A stretch of 49,466 nucleotides of DNA from Nocardioides sp. (lineage in GTDB: Bacteria > Actinomycetota > Actinomycetes > Propionibacteriales > Nocardioidaceae), in the NCBI RefSeq assembly GCF_014360585.1, contig NZ_JACIXG010000038.1, positions 1 through 49,466 on the forward strand, in the 5' to 3' direction. The notes beneath the pieces were generated by a model. The model was not told the origin of the DNA. It made no database searches and worked only from the letters and a program-made list of their open reading frames with translations. Position 1 is the stretch's first letter; every line of letters starts with the position of its first letter. Positions 40,675-47,641 of the stretch are shown piece after piece. The position numbers and the translations under genes were made by a program.

Positions 40675-41304
40675 TTAGGCAAAGAGTTCGCGCGCCAGGG
40701 ATCGGTGTCGAGCGGTGGAGTAGAGCCTCTTCTCCTCGCGCTCTGCGTCCAGCTGCTCCTGATAGCGGGCGCTGAGCGGGTCGGCGGAGGTTGGGGTGGT
40801 CACCGGCTCGCCCCAGATCGTCCAGGTCGGCCCGTTTTCGATTGGGAGCCAGGTGCGTTCGAAGTCGGCGGACCACTCCCCCGCTGGTCGCAGCCGGAGG
40901 TCGGCGCCGTCCAGGCCGAGAAGATCGGCGGTGAAGACGGTCCAGGCCCCGAGCGTCGCCACCAGTGGGAGAGGTTTGCGAGAGGCGATCTGGAAAGCGG
41001 TCAACAGCGGCAGGTGCCAGTCGCGCGCCATCACGGCCGCCTGATCCTCCCAGCCGGCGCTCAGATCAAGGGGTCGCTGTCGCCCGACGCGAGCGATGAA
41101 CGGCTGCCAGCGGTCGAGCGACTCGTCCTGACACCGCGGCCGGGCGAGGAGCTCGTCGAGGAGCTCGGCGTCGTAGAACGAAGCCGACCCGACCCGGTGG
41201 CGCGGGCCTGCCAATCCGGCGCGCAGCACCCGCTTCGCCTGGTTCTCGCCCAGGAGATGCACCTTCGCAAGCCTGGCCACTGCTTCTGTCGTGGAGATCC
41301 ACAT
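40675..41304 (-). CDS. Hypothetical protein with an N-terminal HTH-like region
   Basis: This 209-residue protein is not recognised. Residues 1-50 (TTEAVARLAKVHLLGENQAKRVLRAGLAGP) look like a helix-turn-helix or DNA-binding excisionase-like segment. The middle is Trp-rich (DRWQPFIARV, WEDQAAVMARDWHLPLLTAF, WTVFTADLLG) and the tail is charged. ATG with TAAGTT 6 bases upstream indicates a leaderless transcript, which supports a real gene. Base composition is somewhat less GC-rich at the 5' end than in neighbours. Confidence 0.75.
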   Translation of the reverse strand: MWISTTEAVARLAKVHLLGENQAKRVLRAGLAGPRHRVGSASFYDAELLDELLARPRCQDESLDRWQPFIARVGRQRPLDLSAGWEDQAAVMARDWHLPLLTAFQIASRKPLPLVATLGAWTVFTADLLGLDGADLRLRPAGEWSADFERTWLPIENGPTWTIWGEPVTTPTSADPLSARYQEQLDAEREEKRLYSTARHRSLARELFA

Positions 41305-41310
41305 GGGACG

Positions 41311-41316
41311 AACTTA
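41311..41316 (-). promoter_or_regulatory. -10 box of a leaderless promoter (TAAGTT)
   Basis: TAAGTT on the minus strand is followed by CGTCCC and the ATG at 41304. The same hexamer serves gcvT. Confidence 0.45.
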
Positions 41317-41437
41317 TGTGTGAGCACCGACAGTAAAGATCGCAAGTGCCCGCGGGAGTCGTGGCTTATGCACTGGATCAGAACTAGCGCAACTCGCTCC
41401 TCGCGGCCTGGCAACACCTGGTGAATGATGCGTCGGC

Positions 41438-41809
41438 ATGGACGCTCAGATAGCAGCTTCAGAAGCCTCGCGGGTCTACGTCGACATGGTCGGCGACCTG
41501 TTCCACGCCGGACACGTCGAGCTGCTTCGCGAAGCCCGAACCCATGGCGACTACCTGATCGTCGGAGTCTTGTCGGACGAAACCGCTGCGGGTTACAAGC
41601 GCCCCCCGATCATGACCCTGGCTGAGCGAGTCGCGGTGGTCGAGGCATGCAGGTACGTGGATGAAGTCATTGCCGACGCACCGTTCCGGATCGATGAAGC
41701 CTTCCTAGCCGAGCACGCCATCACCACGGTCGTTCATGGCGACGACCTCTCACCCGAGGGCGCTGAAGCCGTCTACGGCGCCGCCGTCGCGGCCGGCAAG
41801 CTCGCGTAG
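41438..41809 (+). CDS. Cytidylyltransferase-like protein, cut short by an in-frame TAG
   Basis: This 123-residue open frame matches the N-terminal part of glycerol-phosphate/ethanolamine-phosphate cytidylyltransferase-like proteins: VYVDMVGDLFHAGHVELL with the HxGH motif (His23, His26), DYLIVGVLSDE, KRPPIMTLAERVAVVEAC and VVHGDD. It ends in a TAG at 41807-41809. The same frame continues for 29 codons encoding VPRTTGISTTELIRRVLD, the nucleotide-binding ISTTE segment these proteins need. One G-to-T change in GAG would make this TAG. It is probably a pseudogene in this strain, unless TAG is read through. No clear ribosome-binding site or -10 box was found. Confidence 0.7.
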   Translation: MDAQIAASEASRVYVDMVGDLFHAGHVELLREARTHGDYLIVGVLSDETAAGYKRPPIMTLAERVAVVEACRYVDEVIADAPFRIDEAFLAEHAITTVVHGDDLSPEGAEAVYGAAVAAGKLA

Positions 41810-41899
41810 GTCCCGCGAACAACGGGGATCTCGACTACCGAACTGATCCGGCGCGTGCTCGACGCTAAAGCCGCGGGTGCTCTCGACCAACGGGCTTGA
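41810..41899 (+). other. Severed C-terminal coding remnant of the cytidylyltransferase
   Basis: In the same frame as 41438-41809, this piece reads VPRTTGISTTELIRRVLD and then runs to TGA at 41897-41899. GISTTE is the conserved family motif for the end of the catalytic fold. It has no start codon of its own in a sensible place. Confidence 0.7.
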
Positions 41900-42099
41900 C
41901 GTGCAGTCGGCGCATCACTCGTGACCGGTCCGACTGCGCAATGAATCCGCCAATCTCCGCTATGACAGAGGGTCCGAGTTTGTGAATCGTTCACAAACTC
42001 GGACCCTCTGTCATAGCGGACGGAAAGGCTTCGTGCCCCGGCGCCTTCGCACAGGTAGAGCCGTGGCGGCGGGTTGGCCTCATCGGAGAACTGCGGTGC
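41900..42099. other. Intergenic region dominated by a perfect palindrome
   Basis: No gene is seen. 41956-42020 is the palindrome; the rest has no clear motif. It separates two convergent genes (cytidylyltransferase remnant and folA). Confidence 0.6.
41956..42020. terminator. Perfect 31-bp inverted repeat with a 3-base loop
   Basis: The left arm (41956-41986, starting TCCGCTATGACAGAGGGTCC) and right arm (41990-42020) are exactly complementary, and the loop is TCG. It lies between the 3' ends of convergent genes, where a bidirectional terminator would be expected, though the stem is far longer than usual and carries no U-tract. A repeat element or phage/transposon end is an alternative. Confidence 0.6.
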
Positions 42100-42558
42100 C
42101 TACTCAACGCGGGTGAGGAAGACGCGGTCGTATGCTTCGTGCGGCTCGCGCCTCGACTCGACCCACTCCGTCTCGTCGAAGGACGGGTAGAGGACATCGC
42201 CCTCTGGCGTGAGATGGACGCGGGTGATGACCTGCTCGGTGGCGAACGGGAGCGCGGCCTCGTAGACCTGCGCTCCACCAGCGACGACAGTGTCGCCCTG
42301 CTCCCCCGCGGCCAGGGCGAGGGCGGAGTCGATGTCGTGGGCGACCAGGACTCCGTCGTAGGCCCAGGCCTTGTCTCGGGTCAGGACGACGGTCGTGCGA
42401 CCGGGCAGCGGACGGCCGATGGATTCGAAGGTCGTGCGTCCCATGACGAGCGTGTGACCCATCGTGATCGCCTTGAACTCGGCCTGTTCGCCGGGGATCT
42501 TCCACGGGATGTCCGGGCCGTTGCCGATGACGCCGTTCTCCGCCACCGCAGCCACCAT
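42100..42558 (-). CDS. folA: Dihydrofolate reductase
   Basis: This reductase of about 152 residues regenerates tetrahydrofolate for thymidylate synthesis. Motifs are VAENGVIGNGPDIPWKIPGE (substrate loop with Trp and Asp), GHTLVMGRTTFESIGRPLPGR (NADPH loop) and VVAGGAQVYEAALP. It follows thyA by fewer than 40 bases. The ATG at 42558 is the first methionine, but it trims two residues from the first beta strand; a TTG at 42591 within the tandem 15-base repeat would restore them. The true start is therefore uncertain. Confidence 0.95.
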   Translation of the reverse strand: MVAAVAENGVIGNGPDIPWKIPGEQAEFKAITMGHTLVMGRTTFESIGRPLPGRTTVVLTRDKAWAYDGVLVAHDIDSALALAAGEQGDTVVAGGAQVYEAALPFATEQVITRVHLTPEGDVLYPSFDETEWVESRREPHEAYDRVFLTRVE

Positions 42559-42580
42559 GACGATGCGCCCGGAACCGGCC

Positions 42581-42608
42581 TCAGACGGCAATGCTTCAGA
42601 CGGCAATG
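42581..42608. repeat. 15-base tandem duplication at the thyA-folA junction
   Basis: TCAGACGGCAATG occurs at 42581-42593 and again at 42596-42608, a period of 15 bases. One copy contains the thyA stop, and the other would encode LPSEA before folA. Confidence 0.75.
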
Positions 42609-43390
42609 GGAGCCTTGATGACGGGGTGCGGGTCGTAGCCCTCCACCGTGATGTCCTCGAGCTCGAAGGCGTCGATGTCCTTGACCTCCGGGTTGAGACG
42701 AAGCGTCGGCAGCGGCCGCGGCTCGCGGGTGAGCTGGAGACGGGCCTGGTCCAGGTGGTTGCTGTAGAGGTGGGCGTCGCCGAGGGTGTGCACGAACTCA
42801 CCCGGCTCGAGGCCGGTCACGTGGGCGACCATGTGAGTGAGCAGGGCGTAGGAGGCGATGTTGAACGGCACGCCCAAGAACACGTCCGCGGAGCGCTGGT
42901 AGAGCTGCAGGCTCAGCTTGCCGTCGGCGACGTAGAACTGGCACAGCGTGTGGCACGGCGGCAGCGCCATGTCGTCGATGTCGGCCGGGTTCCAGGCGGA
43001 GACGATGTGGCGGCGGCTGTCAGGGTCCTGCTTGATCTGGTCGATGATCCGGGCGATCTGGTCGACGTGACGGCCGTCGGGGGTGGGCCAGGAGCGCCAC
43101 TGGTAGCCGTAGACCGGACCCAGGTCGCCGTTCTCGTCGGCCCACTCGTCCCAGATCGTGATGCCGCGCTCCTGGAGCCAGCGCACGTTGGTGTCGCCGC
43201 GCAGGAACCACAGCAGCTCACCGAAGACCGACCGCGTGTGGACCTTCTTCGTGGTCAGCAGCGGAAAGCCCTCGGCCAGGTCGTAGCGGGTCTGATGACC
43301 GAAGACGCTGAGCGTGCCCGTCCCGGTGCGGTCGGACTTCTCCACACCCTCGTCGAGGATGCGGGTCAACAGATCGAGGTAGGGCTGCAC
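42596..43390 (-). CDS. thyA: Thymidylate synthase
   Basis: This 264-residue ThyA makes dTMP from dUMP with methylene-tetrahydrofolate. Catalytic Cys146 is in PPCHTLCQF, with conserved [28 protein letters not shown] and [12 protein letters not shown] start at 43390 with TAGGCT 6 bases upstream (leaderless). It forms an operon with folA, which recycles its dihydrofolate product. Confidence 0.97.
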   Translation of the reverse strand: MQPYLDLLTRILDEGVEKSDRTGTGTLSVFGHQTRYDLAEGFPLLTTKKVHTRSVFGELLWFLRGDTNVRWLQERGITIWDEWADENGDLGPVYGYQWRSWPTPDGRHVDQIARIIDQIKQDPDSRRHIVSAWNPADIDDMALPPCHTLCQFYVADGKLSLQLYQRSADVFLGVPFNIASYALLTHMVAHVTGLEPGEFVHTLGDAHLYSNHLDQARLQLTREPRPLPTLRLNPEVKDIDAFELEDITVEGYDPHPVIKAPIAV

Positions 43391-43396
43391 GGCCCC

Positions 43397-43402
43397 AGCC
43401 TA
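43397..43402 (-). promoter_or_regulatory. -10 box of the leaderless thyA promoter (TAGGCT)
   Basis: On the minus strand TAGGCT is followed by GGGGCC and the GTG at 43390. It touches the last bases of the upstream phzF-like gap. Confidence 0.45.
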
Positions 43403-43404
43403 GG

Positions 43405-44283
43405 TCAGAGCTCGAGCGTCCCGCGGATGGTGGTCAGTGTGTCTCCGCCCACCCACACCGACTCCCCGGTGGTCGAGCCTGTCGAGACCGTCGAGCCTGT
43501 CGAGACCGTCGAGCCTGTCGAGACCACGTGCACCCGTCCCCTCCGCTTCAGGATGGTCCCCTGCGAGGCGACGTACGTCTCCGGCAGCTGCGACCCCGCC
43601 AGCCACTGCCCCAGCGCGGCGTTGAGCGAGCCGGTGACCGGGTCCTCGAAGGCGACGCCGTCGGCCGGGAAGAAGGCCCGGACCTCGACCGCGCACTCGC
43701 TGCCCTCGGGGTAGCGTCCGACGAGGCCGACCTTGTGATCCCCCAGCGCGGCGTGGTCGGGCGTCACGGCGAGCACGGCCTCCGCGTCGGCCAGCATGAT
43801 CCCGACCCAGCCCGGACCGTTGTCGCACCACCGCGCACCTTGGATGTCGTCCCGTGCGATCTGCAACCCCTTCGCGATGGCTACCAGCGTCTCCTCGTCG
43901 ACCTCGCCGCCCCGGATCAGGTCGGGCGCCGCGAAGGCGATCCGCTCGTCGCGGCGAAGCTCGACCAGCCCGACACCGCACTCCTGCACCAGGCTCGCCC
44001 CTTTGGGCTTCCCACCCGCCTCCAGCCAGGCGTGCGCCGAACCGAGCGTCGGGTGCCCCGCGAAGGGCAGCTCACCGCTGACCGTGAAGATCCGCAGCCG
44101 GTAGTCGGCGGCCGGATCCGTGGGCGTCAGCAGGAAGGTGGTCTCGGAGAGGTTGGTCCACCGCGCGAAGGCGGCCATCTGCTCGTCGGTGAGGCCATCG
44201 GCCCCGTGCACGACGGCTACCGGGTTGCCCAGCAGCGGCTCGTTGGTGAAGACGTCGACCTGGCTGAACTCGTAGGCAGTCAC
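43405..44283 (-). CDS. PhzF-family isomerase-like protein with a triple repeat insert
   Basis: This 292-residue protein has the two-lobed diaminopimelate-epimerase-like PhzF fold. The general base Glu47 in SETTFLL, FAGHPTLGSA and DPVTGSLNAALG are present. Family members include isomerases and hydratases of small acids; the substrate is unknown. Residues 254-271 are three copies of VSTGST, made by three 18-base family A units (43472-43525), just before the final beta strands. GTG start with TAGGCT 7 bases upstream (leaderless). Confidence 0.9.
   Translation of the reverse strand: MTAYEFSQVDVFTNEPLLGNPVAVVHGADGLTDEQMAAFARWTNLSETTFLLTPTDPAADYRLRIFTVSGELPFAGHPTLGSAHAWLEAGGKPKGASLVQECGVGLVELRRDERIAFAAPDLIRGGEVDEETLVAIAKGLQIARDDIQGARWCDNGPGWVGIMLADAEAVLAVTPDHAALGDHKVGLVGRYPEGSECAVEVRAFFPADGVAFEDPVTGSLNAALGQWLAGSQLPETYVASQGTILKRRGRVHVVSTGSTVSTGSTVSTGSTTGESVWVGGDTLTTIRGTLEL
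43468..43525. repeat. Family A triple tandem repeat inside the phzF-like gene
   Basis: GTCGAGCCTGTCGAGACC is repeated exactly at 43472-43489, 43490-43507 and 43508-43525, preceded by GGTG. The 18-base period preserves the frame and yields VSTGST three times. GTCGAGACC is the complement of the family A end GGTCTCGAC. Confidence 0.85.
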
Positions 44284-44290
44284 GCGCGTG

Positions 44291-44296
44291 AGCCTA
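44291..44296 (-). promoter_or_regulatory. -10 box of the leaderless phzF-like gene (TAGGCT)
   Basis: TAGGCT on the minus strand is followed by CACGCGC and the GTG at 44283. The same hexamer and spacing class is used by thyA. Confidence 0.45.
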
Positions 44297-44313
44297 GCCG
44301 GGCCCGCAGAGCC

Positions 44314-44571
44314 TCAGGCGGAGAGCTTCATCGGGCCGTAGACCTGGCGGTCGTGCTCGAGCAGCACCACCGCGGCCACACCCGCGTCGAGGAGCTCCTG
44401 CCAGACCTCGCCCACCCACGACTCGGCGTCGCTCTGGTTGGCGAAGCGCTGGCCGGCGAGCTCGCCTTCGATCGGCACCTCGGCACCCGAGGCGTCGACC
44501 AGCTGCCACCACCAGGGTCGCTCGGCAGCGGTGGGCTGCTTGAACACGGACGGTACGTCAGGGATGCTCAT
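44314..44571 (-). CDS. Small protein of unknown function coupled to gcvT
   Basis: This 85-residue protein has a Trp-rich start (RPWWWQLVDASGAEV) and a middle GQRFANQSDAESWVGEVWQELLDAGV, then VVLLEHDRQVYGPMKLS. It has no recognised domain name, though the layout (a short beta strand, a helix and a final strand) is seen in small actinobacterial proteins next to gcvT. The ATG overlaps the gcvT stop (ATGA), so it is co-translated. Confidence 0.8.
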   Translation of the reverse strand: MSIPDVPSVFKQPTAAERPWWWQLVDASGAEVPIEGELAGQRFANQSDAESWVGEVWQELLDAGVAAVVLLEHDRQVYGPMKLSA

Positions 44572-45713
44572 CAGCCCTCCCGCACGTGCGAGGGGACGAA
44601 GGGCGGCTTGGTGAGCTGGAAGATCTCGCGGCGGCCGCGGACGTCGATGCCGATCTCGGCCTCCGGGTTGACCGTGGTCGAGACGAGCACCAGGCCGACG
44701 CCCTTCTTCAGCGTGGGCGAGAAGGTGCCGGAGGTGACCTCGCCGACCGGGACGTCGGCGGTCAGCGACGCCGACATGTGCGGGCGCGGGATGCCGCGGC
44801 CCACGGCGACGATGCCGCGCAGGGCGCGCTTCGGGCCGGCCTCCTTCTCGGCGACGAGCTTGTCGCGGCCCCAGAACGCTTCCTTCTTCCAGCCGACCGC
44901 CCACCCGAGGCCGGCCTCGTTGGGAGTGACGTCCAGGGCGATGTCCTGGCCGTGGAGCGGGTAGCCCATCTCCGTACGCAGGGTGTCGCGGGCGCCGAGG
45001 CCGCACGGCACCGCGCCGAGCTCCTCGCCCCGGGACAGCAGCGCGTCCCAGAGCGCACCAGCGGCCTCGTTCGCGACGATCAGCTCGTAGCCACGCTCGC
45101 CCGAGTAACCCGACCGGCACACGACGACGCCGATCTCGTCACCGAGCACGTCGGGAGCGGCAGCCTCCACGAAGGACATGTACTCGTGGCCGGCCGGCAG
45201 ACCGACCGCCTCGAGCAGCTCGTCTGACTTCGGCCCCTGCACGGCGAGCACCGCGTAGTCGCGGTGGTGGTCGGCGAGGTTGATCCCCTCGGGCGCGGCG
45301 GCGTCGAGCCGGCGCACCACCTCCGGGGTGTTGGCGGCGTTGGGAACGATCAGGACGTGCTCGTCGTCGCGGTAGTAGGCGATCAGGTCGTCGACGATGC
45401 CGCCGGTCTCCTCGTCGCAGCACAGCGTGTACTGCGCCTTGCCGGGCTTGATCCGGTTGAGGTCGTTGGTGAACGAGGCGTTGACGAACTCGGCCGCACC
45501 CGGCCCGCTGATCATGACCTTGCCCAGGTGGCTGACGTCGAAGACCCCGACCGCCTCGCGGACCGCGGTGTGCTCCTTGACGACGCCGGCGTACTCCAGC
45601 GGCATCGACCAGCCGCCGAACTCACCGAACTTCGCGCCGAGCTCGACGTGGTTTTTGTGCAGAGGGGACTGGAGCAGCTTCGACCCGCCCCCCATGGAGG
45701 TCTCTTCAGCCAT
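44571..45713 (-). CDS. gcvT: Aminomethyltransferase (glycine cleavage system T protein)
   Basis: This 380-residue T protein transfers the methylamine-derived one-carbon unit to tetrahydrofolate. The features seen are an N-terminal GGWSMPLEY, the DVSHLGKVMISG segment, YSGERGYEL and a C-terminal VGEVTSGTFSPTLKKGVGL. ATG with TAAGTT 6 bases upstream (leaderless). The other glycine cleavage genes are not in the window, as is common in actinobacteria. Confidence 0.96.
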   Translation of the reverse strand: MAEETSMGGGSKLLQSPLHKNHVELGAKFGEFGGWSMPLEYAGVVKEHTAVREAVGVFDVSHLGKVMISGPGAAEFVNASFTNDLNRIKPGKAQYTLCCDEETGGIVDDLIAYYRDDEHVLIVPNAANTPEVVRRLDAAAPEGINLADHHRDYAVLAVQGPKSDELLEAVGLPAGHEYMSFVEAAAPDVLGDEIGVVVCRSGYSGERGYELIVANEAAGALWDALLSRGEELGAVPCGLGARDTLRTEMGYPLHGQDIALDVTPNEAGLGWAVGWKKEAFWGRDKLVAEKEAGPKRALRGIVAVGRGIPRPHMSASLTADVPVGEVTSGTFSPTLKKGVGLVLVSTTVNPEAEIGIDVRGRREIFQLTKPPFVPSHVREG

Positions 45714-45719
45714 ACTGCG

Positions 45720-45725
45720 AACTTA
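45720..45725 (-). promoter_or_regulatory. -10 box of the leaderless gcvT promoter (TAAGTT)
   Basis: TAAGTT on the minus strand is followed by CGCAGT and the ATG at 45713. Confidence 0.45.
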
Positions 45726-45831
45726 TCGCACCTGAGCGACACAGCCCGGTCCGCGCCCCCTTCCGGCGTGCCCACATCGGAGACTGCTGAGGATCCCGCC
45801 TGCTGCGCGCCGCGATCGGCAGCCGGTCTCC

Positions 45832-45837
45832 TACACT
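45832..45837 (+). promoter_or_regulatory. -10 box of the leaderless pepA promoter (TACACT)
   Basis: TACACT is followed by GCAATGC and the GTG at 45845, divergent from the gcvT promoter. Confidence 0.45.
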
Positions 45838-45844
45838 GCAATGC

Positions 45845-47413
45845 GTGACCCTGCCTGACATCACCTACACGCTGCGTACCGCCTCTCCTGCCAAGACCCG
45901 GGCCGAGGCGGTGGTCGTCGGTATCGGCCAGGGCGCGAAGGATGTCGAGGTGGTCGCGGGCGCGGAGGACGTCAAGGCCGCCTACGGTCGCCGGTGGCAC
46001 GGGCTGCTCGCCACCCTCGGCGTCAGTGGCAAGGCCGGCGAGGTCACCCGCCTGCCCGCGGGCGAGGAGATCGGCGCCCAGCTCCTGGTGCTGGTCGGGC
46101 TCGGGCCCCGCTCGACTTCTGGGGTTGAGAACGGAAGCTACTCGACCGATGCCGTACGCCGCGCCGCCGGCGCCGCCGCCCGTTCTGTGCCCAACGCGAC
46201 CTCCGTCGCCGTGGCCCTTCCGGCCGACACCCCCGAGCTGGTCCGTGCCGTCACCGAGGGCTACCTCCTCGGCAGCTACACCTACACCTCCTACAAGTCG
46301 AGCTCAGCGAAGTCGGGCGCGGGCAAGTCGGACAAGTCCGGGTCGAAGCAGGAGGGCAACGGCCCGAGCGACGTCGCGTTCCTGAGCGCGATCGCGCGGC
46401 GTAGCGACGCGGTCACCGCCTTCGAGGAGGCGAAGATCGTCGCTCAGGCGATCGCCGGCACCCGCGAATGGGTCAACGTCCCGCCCGCCGATCTGACTCC
46501 CCCGGCGTTCGCCGACGCCATCGTCCACGTGGCCGGGCTGGTCGAGGGCGTGGAGACGACCGTCTACGACGAGAAGCAGCTGGCCGATCTCGGCTGCGGC
46601 GGCATCCTCGCCGTCGGCATGGGATCGGCGGCGATGCCGCGCTTGGTCGAGCTGACCTACTCCCCCGACGATGCCCGCGGCCACATCGCGCTGGTCGGCA
46701 AGGGCATCACCTTCGACTCCGGCGGCCTGACCATCAAGCCGGGCAACTCGATGTCCACGATGAAGTCGGACATGGCCGGGGCCGCCGCCGTGGCCCAGGC
46801 GACCTTCGCGATCGCCCGCCTCGGCCTCCCGGTGAAGATCTCCGCGTTCGTCCCGATGGCGGAGAACATGGTCTCCGGCTCGTCCTACCGGCCCGGCGAC
46901 GTGGTCACCCATTACGGCGGCAAGACCGTCGAGGTCTCCAACATGGACGCCGAGGGTCGGATGATCCTCGCCGACGCCCTGGTGCGGGCGACCGAGGTCT
47001 CGCCGGACGCGATCATCGACGTGGCCACGCTCACCGGTCACATGGTGATGGCGCTGGGCGACCGGGTCAGCGGCGTGCTCGGGTCGAAGGAGATCGTCGA
47101 CCGCGTCCTCGCTGCCGCCGACGTGGCCGGCGAGCAGATGTGGCCCATGCCCATCCCGGAATGGATGGACGAGCGGATCCGTTCCTCCAAGGTGGCCGAC
47201 CTCAACCAGCACGACTGGATCCGCTGGGGTGGCGGGCTGTACGCCGCCGCGTTCCTGCGGGAGTTCACCGGCGGCCTGCCCTGGGCCCACCTCGACATCG
47301 CCGGACCGTCCTTCAACAGCGGCGGCGCGTCGGGCCATCTCACTCCCGGAGGCACGGGTGCGGCGGTGGCGACACTGGTGGACTACGTACGCGAGATGGC
47401 TACCGCTCAGTAG
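45845..47413 (+). CDS. pepA: Leucyl aminopeptidase (M17)
   Basis: This 522-residue M17 cytosolic aminopeptidase removes N-terminal residues from peptides. The metal and catalytic residues are Lys286 and Asp291 (GKGITFDSGG), Lys298, Asp309 (MKSDM), Asp368/Glu370 and Arg372 (NMDAEGR). A Ser/Lys-rich loop (about 145-172) and a short Ser/Gly stretch (RSTSGVENGSYS, 89-100) differ from the usual family profile. GTG start, leaderless. It neighbours gcvT and sucB in the same order as in mycobacteria. Confidence 0.96.
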   Translation: MTLPDITYTLRTASPAKTRAEAVVVGIGQGAKDVEVVAGAEDVKAAYGRRWHGLLATLGVSGKAGEVTRLPAGEEIGAQLLVLVGLGPRSTSGVENGSYSTDAVRRAAGAAARSVPNATSVAVALPADTPELVRAVTEGYLLGSYTYTSYKSSSAKSGAGKSDKSGSKQEGNGPSDVAFLSAIARRSDAVTAFEEAKIVAQAIAGTREWVNVPPADLTPPAFADAIVHVAGLVEGVETTVYDEKQLADLGCGGILAVGMGSAAMPRLVELTYSPDDARGHIALVGKGITFDSGGLTIKPGNSMSTMKSDMAGAAAVAQATFAIARLGLPVKISAFVPMAENMVSGSSYRPGDVVTHYGGKTVEVSNMDAEGRMILADALVRATEVSPDAIIDVATLTGHMVMALGDRVSGVLGSKEIVDRVLAAADVAGEQMWPMPIPEWMDERIRSSKVADLNQHDWIRWGGGLYAAAFLREFTGGLPWAHLDIAGPSFNSGGASGHLTPGGTGAAVATLVDYVREMATAQ

Positions 47414-47641
47414 TGGTCCGGTTGACACAGCGCTGCAAGGGTAGTGACAAGATGGGGCCGTGATCGACGCCCTCGGCCGCCCTTCTGGCGGCACCATGCG
47501 TGCGTCGGGCAGGTGTCGGCCCAGACCGATGCGCCCCCCTTTCCACAGAGTCTCCGCACCGAGCCCTCGGGCTCGGTCCTGGCGGCGCGCGTGTCCGGAC
47601 ATACAAGTAGAGCAACGAACAGACGTAGAACGAAGGAACCC
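47414..47641 (+). promoter_or_regulatory. sucB leader and promoter region
   Basis: A consensus-like TTGACA (47422-47427) is followed by weak -10 candidates (TAGTGA at 47442, CAAGAT at 47448); no spacing is ideal. The sucB ATG has AAGGA (47633-47637) 4 bases upstream, so this gene has a leader of up to about 190 bases rather than a leaderless start. A small open frame in the leader is not convincing. Confidence 0.4.

Noticed and set aside
43472..43525. CRISPR array
   Set aside because: The units are only 18 bases, directly adjacent with no spacers, and lie inside a protein gene.
45714..45844. Glycine riboswitch before gcvT
   Set aside because: The gcvT promoter is leaderless, leaving no 5' leader to hold a riboswitch.
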